The position numbers and the translations under genes were made by a program. Of a DNA stretch of 64,000 nucleotides, positions 24,509-32,640 are shown piece after piece. Every line of letters starts with the position of its first letter. Position 1 is the stretch's first letter. The notes under the pieces are model-generated. The model was not told where the DNA came from and searched no databases. It saw only the letters and a list, made by a program, of their open reading frames with translations. The DNA comes from Chitinophaga niabensis (GTDB lineage Bacteria > Bacteroidota > Bacteroidia > Chitinophagales > Chitinophagaceae), in assembly GCF_039545795.1 (NCBI RefSeq), contig NZ_CP154260.1, forward strand, positions 3,291,001-3,355,000. The letters are read 5' to 3'.

Positions 24509-26386
24509 ATGCAAAGGATATTGATACTATTGGTATGCTTTCTGGGCAGCAGTGCATTCAGAGAGCAACCTTACTTCGTTATAAAACCATACGTGCAACT
24601 GGCCACACAGCAGAGCATACGGATACTCTGGGAAACATCTGAACCGGGTGTATCCTGGGTGGAATATGGCCCTGCGTTATATGAGGCGGAACAGCCGGTG
24701 CTAACGCTAAAAACTGCGGCCCCTGATGTGGCCACCATGCACGAAATAGAACTGAAAGGATTAACGGCGGAAACCGATTATTTCTACCGCACGGTGACCG
24801 TGCTCCGGGGAGGTGATACATTGGTTAGTGAGGCCTCCCCTTTTAAAACTGCGGTGAAAGAAAATACACCTATCGGGTTTGCCGTGTTCAGCGATTCCCA
24901 GAAGAATGCACCTGTCTGGGGAAAACTCACTGCCCTGGCGGCAAAAGAACGGCCCAACTTTGCTATTCACGGAGGAGACCTGGTGGATTATGGTTATGTA
25001 AAACGCAATTGGGTGGAAGAGTTCTTCGCACCTTCTTATAACTTTATGCGCAGTTACCCGATCTATACGATCATGGGGAACCATGAACATGGAGCACCTT
25101 ACTATTACCAGTACCTCAGCAATCCAGCTCCCGAATACTACTATACTTTCAAATACGGGAACACACAGTTCTTTCTCTTTGATACGGATCATGATGTGAA
25201 ACCCGGCACAGAAGTATATGAATGGCTGGAATGGGAACTGGCGCGTTCTACAGCCACCTGGAAGATAGCAATGCATCATCATCCGCCCTTTTCATCAGAC
25301 ACAGATGATTTTGGAGAAACCGCCAAAGGCGGCCGTTCCATACTCGGTGATCCGGATCTCAAAGACCTGCCGCCATTGTACGAAAAGTATGGCGTGGATG
25401 TAGTTTTCTATGGTCACATACATACCTATGAACGTACCTGGCCCATCTTAAAGGGTAAGCCGCGGGGTGATAAAGGTGTGCGGTATATTAATATCGGCGG
25501 CAGTGGTGGTGATGTGGAACACTCTGCACCTACCCGTTCCTGGTTCACCAATAAAGTGAAAACGGGTTTTCATTTTGGTTATGTAAGGATTGCGGAAAAT
25601 GTATTGCAGTTCCAGGCTATTGATGAAGACGGGAATGTATTCGATGCTTTTGATCTCACGAAGGGCACACCATGGCATGATGCATCACTGGTACGTCAAA
25701 CACCGCCTGTGCCGCTGTTCTCTTCTGCTTCGGATGTATTTACGGATGAATTAAAGGTAACACTCGAAGGGGCGCTGCCGGGGCTGGAACTCCGCTATAC
25801 AACGGACGGTACAGAACCAGGGAAACGTTCTGCGCTGTATACCGCTCCGATTACTTTAAAACAGAGCTGTACATTGAAGGCCGTTGCTTTCAGTAAAGAA
25901 GGAAGCAGCCGTGTGGTGGAGAAGAAGTTTGAAAAGCAGGTGCCTTTTGCCGGAAGCCGCAGTGTTGCACCTTTGCCGGGACTGTTGTATCGTTATGCGG
26001 AAGGCACTGTGAAAAGCAAAGCAGACTTTGAAAAATTATCCTTTAGCCAACCGGCTGCGGTAAAAAGTTATGACCTTAAAGAGATTACACACCGCGGGGA
26101 AGAATGGGCAGTTGAATTTACAGGATATGTGTATGTAGCGGAAGATGGAGTGTATAAATTCAGCGGCCATGCAGAGAACTGGTTAAAGTTCTATGTGCAT
26201 GATCAGTTGCTGATCGAGGAATATGATCAGGATATCACCCTGGGTGGAGAGATTGCGTTGAAGGCAGGATATCATCCGGTGAAGATCATTTATTATGATC
26301 TGCGGAGGCCGCCTTCCATTGATCTGTATATACAGAAAACAGGTGGGAAAGTGATGCCTTTGCCGGATAGTGCTTTATTTCATTAA
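24509..26386 (+). CDS. purple-acid-phosphatase-like metallophosphoesterase with CHB_HEX_C and PA14 domains
   Basis: A 625-residue exported phosphoesterase. It has a signal peptide (ILILLVCFLGSSAF). An N-terminal FN3-like purple acid phosphatase domain (YVQLATQQSIRILWETSEPG) comes next. The metallophosphatase core has the motifs FAVFSDSQ, HGGDLVDYG, MGNHEHG, AMHHHPPFSSD and YGHIHTYER, giving two metal sites. A chitobiase-type C-terminal domain (LELRYTTDGTEPGKRSALYT) follows, and a final PA14-like carbohydrate-binding domain (YVYVAEDGVYKFSGHAENWL). It starts 9 bases past susD and is the last gene of that operon. The last 12 codons (KVMPLPDSALFH) are the source of the tandem array behind the gene. 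Confidence 0.93.
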   Translation: MQRILILLVCFLGSSAFREQPYFVIKPYVQLATQQSIRILWETSEPGVSWVEYGPALYEAEQPVLTLKTAAPDVATMHEIELKGLTAETDYFYRTVTVLRGGDTLVSEASPFKTAVKENTPIGFAVFSDSQKNAPVWGKLTALAAKERPNFAIHGGDLVDYGYVKRNWVEEFFAPSYNFMRSYPIYTIMGNHEHGAPYYYQYLSNPAPEYYYTFKYGNTQFFLFDTDHDVKPGTEVYEWLEWELARSTATWKIAMHHHPPFSSDTDDFGETAKGGRSILGDPDLKDLPPLYEKYGVDVVFYGHIHTYERTWPILKGKPRGDKGVRYINIGGSGGDVEHSAPTRSWFTNKVKTGFHFGYVRIAENVLQFQAIDEDGNVFDAFDLTKGTPWHDASLVRQTPPVPLFSSASDVFTDELKVTLEGALPGLELRYTTDGTEPGKRSALYTAPITLKQSCTLKAVAFSKEGSSRVVEKKFEKQVPFAGSRSVAPLPGLLYRYAEGTVKSKADFEKLSFSQPAAVKSYDLKEITHRGEEWAVEFTGYVYVAEDGVYKFSGHAENWLKFYVHDQLLIEEYDQDITLGGEIALKAGYHPVKIIYYDLRRPPSIDLYIQKTGGKVMPLPDSALFH

Positions 26387-26690
26387 TGCAAGGAAGGAAA
26401 AGTGATTCCTTTGCTAAAGGATGCTTTATGTCATTAATGCAAGATCGGAAAGTCATCCACCTGCCAAAGAGCGCTTTATGTCATTAATGCAAGATCGGAA
26501 AGTCATCCACCTGCCAAAGAGCGCTTTATGTCATTAATGCAAGGGCGAAAAGTCATCCACCTGCCAAAGAGCGCTTTATGTCATTAATGCAAGGGCGAAA
26601 AGTCATCCACCTGCCAAAGAGCGCTTTATGTCATTAATGCAAGATCGGAAAGTCATCCACCTGCCAAAGAGCGCTTTATGTCATTAATGC
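26387..26690. repeat. 50-bp tandem array derived from the 3' end of the phosphatase gene
   Basis: One divergent copy is followed by five near-identical 50-bp units (period checked at 26431, 26481, 26531, 26581 and 26631). Units 1, 2 and 5 carry ATCGG where units 3 and 4 carry GGCGA. Each unit can be read as KVIHLPKSALCH plus a TAA stop, clearly a copy of the end of the phosphatase gene (KVMPLPDSALFH plus stop). The divergent first copy reads KVIPLLKDALCH plus stop. The 50-bp period means that the copies are not in one frame. The array ends 2 bases before the shared terminator at 26692. Confidence 0.95.
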
Positions 26691-26691
26691 A

Positions 26692-26723
26692 AAACGGGCT
26701 GTCCTGATTAAGACAGCCCGTTT
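26692..26723. terminator. bidirectional intrinsic terminator (phosphatase operon / thioredoxin gene)
   Basis: A 12-bp perfect stem (AAACGGGCTGTC with GACAGCCCGTTT) and an 8-nt loop. It lies between convergent genes, directly behind the tandem array and 3 bases from the thioredoxin stop codon. Confidence 0.85.
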
Positions 26724-26726
26724 CAT

Positions 26727-27218
26727 TTATTTCTGCGCTACAGGTTTTAATGCCGAGGGCGACCAATGCTTAAAGAACGCCAGCACTTTTTTACTGCTAT
26801 GTCCCTTCCCTTCTTCCAGGTACTCGGAGTTCTGGGTATGAATACGCTGGCCTTTTCCATCCAGGATCACAAACACCGGAAAGCCGAAACGTTCCGGATG
26901 CGCCAGGGATGCAAATACCGCTTCGTTCTTATTCTCCTGGCTGTAATTCACGTGTACTACTTCGTAGTTACTGGCCAGGTAGTTTTTCAGGGTATCGTTG
27001 GATTTAACCAGTTTATCGAAAGCAATACACCATCCACACCAGTTACCACCCATCTGCAGGAAAACGTGTTTGCCGGAGGCGGCTGCTTTTTTCACCGCAG
27101 CGGCGATATCCTCTTTTGCATTTGCAGCAGGGTCGTAGAGTTTGGGTTGACTGGTGGTTTGAGCAAAACCCGCAGCAAATATCAGCAGGCAACTGAGCAG
27201 GAGCGTTATCTTTTTCAT
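26727..27218 (-). CDS. exported thioredoxin-fold protein
   Basis: A 163-residue periplasmic thiol-disulfide protein. The signal peptide is KKITLLLSCLLIFAAGFAQ. The active site is GNWCGWCIAFDKLV with a CxxC. The fold is thioredoxin-like, with FPVFVILDGKGQRIHTQNSE holding the usual cis-Pro region. Related proteins reduce or isomerise disulfides, for example in cytochrome maturation, but nothing nearby fixes the partner. ATG at 27218, divergent from the gene at 27281. Confidence 0.9.
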   Translation of the reverse strand: MKKITLLLSCLLIFAAGFAQTTSQPKLYDPAANAKEDIAAAVKKAAASGKHVFLQMGGNWCGWCIAFDKLVKSNDTLKNYLASNYEVVHVNYSQENKNEAVFASLAHPERFGFPVFVILDGKGQRIHTQNSEYLEEGKGHSSKKVLAFFKHWSPSALKPVAQK

Positions 27219-27280
27219 GTTGGTTTTGATTTGTTACAAAGTAAGTAAAAATACAGGCTTAATTGCTTATTTTCACATAC

Positions 27281-27778
27281 ATGAACAAGCTAATATTATG
27301 CCTCCTTTTCTACATCCCGGCATCGGGGCAGGTTAAGCTATCTAAGGAGATAAAGGCATCCCCTGCAAGTGTGGTAAAGGTGTATGGGCATTTTGATTAT
27401 TATTATAAGAATGTTAAAGGCTGCGATCAGTCAAAAAAGGCATCGATCATTCAAAACAATGAAATATCTCCCTGCTTTCAGTATCTCAAGTCCTTCGAGA
27501 AAGACGATGCAAAGAAGATCATCAATTTATTAAGAGACCGTAATACCTATGAAGGGCCCATTGAGAGGCCTTGTTCAGAAACGCATTATGCTTTGCTGAT
27601 CCTTAATAACAATGTAGTGACCGGTTATGTAAATATTAGTTTAGACTGTAATAAACTATTTTCCAATCCTGCTATTCCTGCCGCTTCCGGCACTCTCACC
27701 CCGAAGGGAAAACATGAATTGCTTGTTATGTTAAAGCTGATTATCGAAGAGCCGCTTGTTGCGCCTTTGGAAAATTAG
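27281..27778 (+). CDS. small secreted protein of unknown function
   Basis: 165 residues from the ATG at 27281, with a signal peptide (NKLILCLLFYIPASGQ). I recognise no family. The mature part holds four cysteines (CDQSKKAS, SPCFQY, ERPCSETHY, SLDCNKLF), which could form disulfides after export. It is predicted to be periplasmic or secreted. It has its own strand next to the thioredoxin gene (62 bases, divergent), so a shared redox role is conceivable but unproved. The ABC-F promoter begins 3 bases past its stop codon. Confidence 0.7.
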   Translation: MNKLILCLLFYIPASGQVKLSKEIKASPASVVKVYGHFDYYYKNVKGCDQSKKASIIQNNEISPCFQYLKSFEKDDAKKIINLLRDRNTYEGPIERPCSETHYALLILNNNVVTGYVNISLDCNKLFSNPAIPAASGTLTPKGKHELLVMLKLIIEEPLVAPLEN

Positions 27779-27780
27779 AT

Positions 27781-27811
27781 TTTGATTTTGCAACCTTATT
27801 TTTTAACTTTG
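27781..27811 (+). promoter_or_regulatory. consensus Bacteroidota promoter of the ABC-F gene
   Basis: A TTTG -33 element (27781-27784), a 19-base spacer, and a perfect TAACTTTG -7 box (27804-27811). It is the best promoter match in the window. It implies a leader of about 95 nt ahead of the ATG at 27914. Confidence 0.75.
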
Positions 27812-27819
27812 TGCCCATC

Positions 27820-27883
27820 ATGAAGTTATAATTCTCCCATAACACGCGCCGTTCCGGCATATATTCAGCGTCTCCTGCTGAAT
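27820..27883 (+). promoter_or_regulatory. ABC-F leader with three-codon ORF and hairpin
   Basis: The leader holds a tiny ORF, ATG AAG TTA TAA (27820-27831, peptide MKL). A 7-bp hairpin follows (ATTCAGC 27863-27869 with GCTGAAT 27877-27883). A T-rich stretch ends just before the start codon. This resembles ribosome-mediated attenuation leaders ahead of some ABC-F resistance genes, but the hairpin is modest. Confidence 0.4.
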
Positions 27884-27913
27884 TCCTAAACAATTTTCTA
27901 CCGTACTTTTTTA

Positions 27914-29524
27914 ATGCGTCAACCCATGATGTTATTGAATGCTCAACATATGAGGTATTTCCTGCCCTCAGGGAAGGTATTGTTCCGTGATGTACACTTT
28001 TCCATTTATAAAGGTGAAAGAATTGGTCTTGTTGGCGATAACGGTATCGGCAAATCCACCCTGCTGCAGATCATTGCGGGGCGTATTCCTGTGCAGGAAG
28101 GTGTGCTTGTTCCTTCCGTAAAACCTTATTACATACCACAACATTTTGGCCAGTATGATCATCTTTCTATTGCTGATGTACTGAACATCAGTGAACGCTG
28201 GCAGGCATTACAGGCCATACTGCAAGGGAGTTCCGAGATCGCGCACTTTGAAGCCCTGGCAGATGACTGGACGCTGGAAGAACGCTGCCGGCTGGCGCTG
28301 GACCAGTGGGGTCTTCCGCATGTCAGCCTGGAAACACCTTTCACACAACTGAGTGGTGGCGAGAAAACAAAACTTTTCCTCGCAGGGATTACCATCCACC
28401 AGCCGGAGCTGGTATTGCTGGATGAGCCCACCAATCACCTGGATACACAAGGCAGACAGCAGTTGTACGACTGGCTGCAAGCCACGGATGCCGGTGTATT
28501 GATCGTGAGCCACGACAGAAGCCTGCTCACACTTTGTAATCCCATATGGGAACTCTCTGCAACCGGCATACATGTATACGGTGGTGATTTTGCCTTTTAT
28601 GAAGAAAGAAAGGCGGAAGAAGAAGCTGCGATACTGCAAAAGCTTGATCATACAGAACGCAGCCTCCGCGAAGCAGGAAGGAAACAGCGGGAAGCGATGG
28701 AACGTAAACAGAAAGAAGATGCACAGGGCGCGCGGAAAAGAAAGAACGGCGGTATGGCGAAGATCATGCAGAATGTTAACCGTAACTGGGCAGAAGGTGC
28801 CACTACACGGCTAAAAGATGTGCATGAAGAAAAGGTAGCCCGCCTGCGTACAGAACTGGATCAGTTACGGGAACAGGAACCATGGCATGGAGAGATGCAA
28901 ACCAACTTCCAGGATGCGCGGCTGCATACAGGTAAAATATTGGTGAAAGCTACCGGCTTAAATCATGCTTATGGCGCTCAGGCTTTATGGCCTGAAAACC
29001 TGGAGTTCGAGATCCGCAGCGGAGACCGTATATCCATTACCGGTGCCAATGGCAGCGGTAAATCCACACTGGTACAACTGATGATGGGAATACTGGAACC
29101 GGCCACAGGTGAGTTATACCGCGCACCTTTCAGTTCACTGCTGCTGGACCAGGAATATTCATTGATAGACAGAAAGCAAACAGTGATCGGGCAGATCGCT
29201 TCTTTTAATGAGCAAAAGTTGCAGGACCATGAATTAAAGCTGCGGCTGAACCGTTTCCTCTTTGATCCGGAAAGCTGGGATAAATCCTGCGCTGTGCTGA
29301 GTGGTGGTGAAATGATGCGGCTTTCTCTTTGCTGTATGATGGTAAAGGACAATGCACCGGATATGATCGTACTGGACGAACCTACCAATAATCTTGATCT
29401 CCGGAATATAAAGATACTCACACGTACAATGGCAGATTATGCAGGAACACTGATCGTTATCTCGCATGACCGGACGTTCCTGGAAGAAGTGGGGATTGAA
29501 GGGGAGATTGGTCTTGGGGAATAA
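27914..29524 (+). CDS. ABC-F family ATPase
   Basis: A soluble twin-ATPase that works on the ribosome E site. Members are translation factors (EttA/Uup type) or antibiotic-resistance proteins. It has two ABC domains with Walker A motifs GDNGIGKST and GANGSGKST, signatures LSGGEKTKLFL and LSGGEMMRLSL, and Walker B LLDEPTNHLD and VLDEPTNNLD. A charged linker (about residues 225-330, KAEEEAAILQKLDHTERSLR) joins the domains. There are no membrane segments. 536 residues. Start ATG at 27914, with further ATGs at 27926 and 27929. It does not look like a housekeeping EttA or Uup to me, and the long leader fits inducible expression, so resistance is possible but unproved. Confidence 0.9.
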   Translation: MRQPMMLLNAQHMRYFLPSGKVLFRDVHFSIYKGERIGLVGDNGIGKSTLLQIIAGRIPVQEGVLVPSVKPYYIPQHFGQYDHLSIADVLNISERWQALQAILQGSSEIAHFEALADDWTLEERCRLALDQWGLPHVSLETPFTQLSGGEKTKLFLAGITIHQPELVLLDEPTNHLDTQGRQQLYDWLQATDAGVLIVSHDRSLLTLCNPIWELSATGIHVYGGDFAFYEERKAEEEAAILQKLDHTERSLREAGRKQREAMERKQKEDAQGARKRKNGGMAKIMQNVNRNWAEGATTRLKDVHEEKVARLRTELDQLREQEPWHGEMQTNFQDARLHTGKILVKATGLNHAYGAQALWPENLEFEIRSGDRISITGANGSGKSTLVQLMMGILEPATGELYRAPFSSLLLDQEYSLIDRKQTVIGQIASFNEQKLQDHELKLRLNRFLFDPESWDKSCAVLSGGEMMRLSLCCMMVKDNAPDMIVLDEPTNNLDLRNIKILTRTMADYAGTLIVISHDRTFLEEVGIEGEIGLGE

Positions 29525-30140
29525 CCACCGAGGTATATAAAGAAGACAAGGTCCAGCCAAGCGTTTCGTACAATGCTTTGCCTGCTTCTGTTGCTACCAG
29601 TACACCATTTGTGCTGCCTTTGGAAATGGCAATATTTTCAAGTGTCTTCAGGATAATTGTTGCCAGTCCCCTTCGGCGATGCAGCTCATTTGTTTCTATC
29701 CGGTCATAGATAACAAAGTCATCCACAAAGATCAGGCGCCCGATAGCGGCTATATCCCCGCTATTTGTAAGCACTTTTGCTATGGAAACAGGCATCTCTT
29801 CTTTCACTTCCAGTATGTAGCCATTTGCCAGATCAATCTTCTTTGACAACATAGGCCTGGAACAATTCATCATAAAACCAGGTGGCTGTATCACCCAATG
29901 GGAAGGCAAAATACTTTTGAAGACTTCCGGGCTTGCACATACTTTAAGAAAGATCCATGGCTCCACAATACTATTCGCCAGATCTGTAATTTCATGGCTG
30001 AAATCCGGGAAAACATAACGGGCTTTTTGCTGAGGCCATCCCACATCCACCCTGAACCCGCTGCCGTACTTAACGGGCAATGGCAGCCCACGTGACAGCG
30101 ACCAGCCTTTAAGCCATTTTTCAAGAATATGCTGATCCAT
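29457..30140 (-). CDS. GNAT-family N-acetyltransferase
   Basis: A 227-residue probable acetyltransferase. The C-terminal half holds the GNAT core: VDDFVIYDRIETNELHRRRG followed by LATIILKTLE (acetyl-CoA loop RRRGLA) and ALYETLGWTLSSLYTSV. The N-terminal half (about 110 residues) is a family-specific extension. The 3' end overlaps the ABC-F gene, on the opposite strand, by 68 bases. The last ~20 residues encoded in the overlap (DQSPLQSPLLPGTSGHAR) look like a loose extension rather than part of the fold. Substrate unknown. Confidence 0.82.
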   Translation of the reverse strand: MDQHILEKWLKGWSLSRGLPLPVKYGSGFRVDVGWPQQKARYVFPDFSHEITDLANSIVEPWIFLKVCASPEVFKSILPSHWVIQPPGFMMNCSRPMLSKKIDLANGYILEVKEEMPVSIAKVLTNSGDIAAIGRLIFVDDFVIYDRIETNELHRRRGLATIILKTLENIAISKGSTNGVLVATEAGKALYETLGWTLSSLYTSVVIPQDQSPLQSPLLPGTSGHAR

Positions 30141-30328
30141 AATAACAACGATTTAATGGGCTCATCTTCTTCATCTTCCAAGTAAAAATGTCCATATCAT
30201 GCCTGAGGAGATCAATCATTTGAAAAACCTGAAAGTTTTTGTGATGAACAGAGCCTTGAAGAAGGTCATAGTCAGATCAGGTAAGTTCCACAGATTTTGA
30301 GGCGGTGGTATTAGTCAGATGAACTTTA
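30141..30328. other. intergenic stretch without a supported gene
   Basis: 188 bases, more AT-rich than the neighbours, between the Fic and GNAT genes. A 33-codon plus-strand ORF (30199-30300) is present, but has no support beyond its open frame. Confidence 0.4.
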
Positions 30329-31696
30329 CTATTTTCGTGAATCAGTCTTTATCTGTTTAAATACATCTTTGATACTTTCAGTGACTATAAATTTTCTTTC
30401 TTCGCTGGTTAAATATTGGTTATAGTCTTTCTTAAAAAACACCCGACTTCCATGAGATACAATATAATTATATGGTTCGAGGTTTACCTGGAGTTGCGAT
30501 GTAACTCCAAAAGTTTTTTTGTCGTTATATTTATATTCTGATAAATATACCCCCACCCAAATACTATTAAAGTTATCTTCTTCCGGGTTAAATTCATTTA
30601 CTTCATTCTTTTTAACCGCAACCCTTTGTCCTATTCTATTAATCTCTTCCGTTAGCTCTTCCAATGTCAGTCTGGCAGTATTGTCTTTGTATGCATAGAA
30701 CTTATTGGAATAAAACATATCATAAAACTGCCTATGCTGCTGTTCAAATTCTGCGAACATTTCTGCTATAGCTCCATTATGATAAATTTCATACACCAAC
30801 CCATCATTCCGGTGCAGTCCATTAACTTTCTTAGATGCTGCCTCCTTTTTCCATATCGCTATTTCCTTTTGCAAATCCCCATCTTCATCAAGCGACTCTC
30901 CTTTTGCTGCTTTAATATACAACTCAAGACTCCAAACCATCTGTTGCTTGATATAATTAATAAAAGCCCCTATATCTCCGGCATCCGCCTGATTAAGTGC
31001 AAATAGGTAATTCTTTTTATCAGCAGATTTAATAACAACAGGTGGCAGATTATGCTTAAACAAAACATAGTTCATCAATAATCTTGATATCCGGCCATTC
31101 CCGTCATCAAACGGGTGAATACGAACAAACCTGTAATGCAAGAGAGCTGCCAGTTCTATGGGATGCAATTCCTTTTTACTTTCTTCCTCCTGATACCAGC
31201 TAATTAAATCTCCCATCAGCATAGGTGTTTCTTCTGGTGAAGCGTAATGAAATATTTCTCCATTCTGCAGCCGAACTGAATTAGGCTGCGTTTTATAGTT
31301 CCCCACCTCTATTTCCCTTCGGGTAGGTTGTCCATCTGGTGTCAATGCTTCTTTCCAATATGGGCGTACAAGTAATATTTTGTGAAGGTACCTTAAAGCT
31401 GCTTCCGAAAGAGGTCTTTCATAGTCCCTTGCCCAGTCTTTCATTAATTCGAATGCAGCATCATGGGCTTTCATTTCTTCATATTCCCTCAGATCGTGTT
31501 TACCCGTTGTTTTATCAAAAATTAACAACAATTCTGTTTCTCCATATGTTAAGGTATTCCCTTCCATATGATTTGAATTATAGTTAAACTCAAGCCTGAT
31601 CTTTTTATCAAGGCGATCCTGAAACTCTTTTTCTATAGGCAAAAGCTTTGAAAGAATCCCTGACAGCCTATATATATCTTCAAGTATGTTATCCAT
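30329..31696 (-). CDS. Fic-domain protein (AMPylase type)
   Basis: A predicted nucleotidyl transferase that adds AMP to target proteins. The Fic motif is complete: RIHPFDDGNGRISRLL with catalytic His194. An N-terminal inhibitory helix is present with the class II pattern SNHMEGN (Ser41, Glu45, Asn47), which normally blocks the ATP site. The rest of the protein (about residues 270-455) has winged-helix-like helical segments I cannot assign. 455 residues. The gene is visibly richer in A and T than the genes around it, which hints at horizontal transfer. No antitoxin-like gene is next to it; inhibition is built in. Confidence 0.9.
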   Translation of the reverse strand: MDNILEDIYRLSGILSKLLPIEKEFQDRLDKKIRLEFNYNSNHMEGNTLTYGETELLLIFDKTTGKHDLREYEEMKAHDAAFELMKDWARDYERPLSEAALRYLHKILLVRPYWKEALTPDGQPTRREIEVGNYKTQPNSVRLQNGEIFHYASPEETPMLMGDLISWYQEEESKKELHPIELAALLHYRFVRIHPFDDGNGRISRLLMNYVLFKHNLPPVVIKSADKKNYLFALNQADAGDIGAFINYIKQQMVWSLELYIKAAKGESLDEDGDLQKEIAIWKKEAASKKVNGLHRNDGLVYEIYHNGAIAEMFAEFEQQHRQFYDMFYSNKFYAYKDNTARLTLEELTEEINRIGQRVAVKKNEVNEFNPEEDNFNSIWVGVYLSEYKYNDKKTFGVTSQLQVNLEPYNYIVSHGSRVFFKKDYNQYLTSEERKFIVTESIKDVFKQIKTDSRK

Positions 31697-31787
31697 TATC
31701 CTTTGTTTTGCTTTTGAAAGCCTAAGTTGCCAACGAATTTCGTTAAATTCTCTTGTTTAAGCAAAGAACCAAAAGCTTATAAATTAA

Positions 31788-31816
31788 AAATGCGAGGCTA
31801 TAATCACCTCGCATTT
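31788..31816 (-). terminator. intrinsic terminator after bshB1
   Basis: A 10-bp perfect stem (AAATGCGAGG with CCTCGCATTT) and a 9-nt loop, followed on the minus strand by TTAATTTATA. It lies 7 bases past the bshB1 stop. Confidence 0.85.
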
Positions 31817-31823
31817 CATCCTA

Positions 31824-32552
31824 TCAGGTATTCTCATTAATAAAGTCTTTCATACTCCTCACTCCCAGCATCTTTGCAGAAGTATACCCTTCTGCATAAG
31901 GCACACCCACCATTTTACCGAGCATTTTAGCCCTATACAACACACTTTCAAAGAATTCAGGGGAAGAGATGTACGTTTGTGGTTCATGGTCTTTAGCGGC
32001 CAGGAATTGCGTTTTAAAGCATTTGATCGCTTCTATCTTTTTCTCGATCACCGAGGTAATGTCTATTACAAAATCCGGCTGATGGTAACGGTCCTGCAGG
32101 AAATGGAACACCTGTTTGGGGCGCCATGCTTCCTGGGGTACACCATTTTCTTCCGTTTCGATCTTGCGTAAGCCGGCAAGGAAGCAACTATCTGCTATGA
32201 GGCGGCCGGCACGGCCATGATCGGGATGGCGGTCGTCCATGGCGTTGGCCAGTACAATATCCGGTTTGAATTTGCGGATGGCGCGGATCACTTTTAACTG
32301 GTCTTCTTTTGAATTCTGGAAGAACCCATCTGCGAGGCCCAGGTTCTCCCGCACATCGAGGCCCATTAATTTACAGGCATCCTGTGCTTCTGTTAAACGG
32401 CCTTCCGGAGTGCCCCGGGTGCCCAGTTCTCCCTGTGTAAGATCTACGATCCCTACTTTCATTCCCTGCTGTGCATGTACCATCAGGGTACCGGCGCAGG
32501 ACAGTTCAACATCATCCGGGTGGGCCGCAATAGCGAGTATATCCAGTTTCAT
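31824..32552 (-). CDS. bshB1: bacillithiol biosynthesis deacetylase BshB1
   Basis: Deacetylates GlcNAc-malate to GlcN-malate in the second step of bacillithiol synthesis; cytoplasmic. The zinc motif of the PIG-L/LmbE family is AIAAHPDDVELSCAG near the start (His12, Asp15) and DRHPDHGRAGRL further on. VDLTQGELGTRGTPEGRLTE is diagnostic of BshB1. 242 residues from the ATG at 32552; an upstream in-frame start is not supported by the family. bshA and bshC are not in the window, but a YfiT-type bacillithiol transferase is at 48.7 kb. A promoter lies at 32571-32602, next to the GGCC array. Confidence 0.95.
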   Translation of the reverse strand: MKLDILAIAAHPDDVELSCAGTLMVHAQQGMKVGIVDLTQGELGTRGTPEGRLTEAQDACKLMGLDVRENLGLADGFFQNSKEDQLKVIRAIRKFKPDIVLANAMDDRHPDHGRAGRLIADSCFLAGLRKIETEENGVPQEAWRPKQVFHFLQDRYHQPDFVIDITSVIEKKIEAIKCFKTQFLAAKDHEPQTYISSPEFFESVLYRAKMLGKMVGVPYAEGYTSAKMLGVRSMKDFINENT

Positions 32553-32570
32553 GGTCCTTATTTTGGTGGG

Positions 32571-32602
32571 CAAAGTTCGGGGTTATGAAGGGATGTTCCA
32601 AA
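32571..32602 (-). promoter_or_regulatory. Bacteroidota promoter of bshB1
   Basis: On the minus strand a TTTG -33 element (32602-32599), a 20-base spacer, and the -7 box GAACTTTG (32578-32571), 18 bases ahead of the ATG. The tandem array starts about 38 bases upstream of the -33 element. Confidence 0.65.
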
Positions 32603-32640
32603 TAAGGAAGCGGCGCCCGGATAAATATATAGCAGGCAGG

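Noticed and set aside
26384..26690. CRISPR array
   Set aside because: The 50-bp units follow each other directly with no unique spacers and derive from the neighbouring gene.
30199..30300. 33-codon plus-strand ORF between GNAT and Fic genes
   Set aside because: Open frame only, no family, no promoter or terminator of its own. It may be a remnant but nothing supports that.
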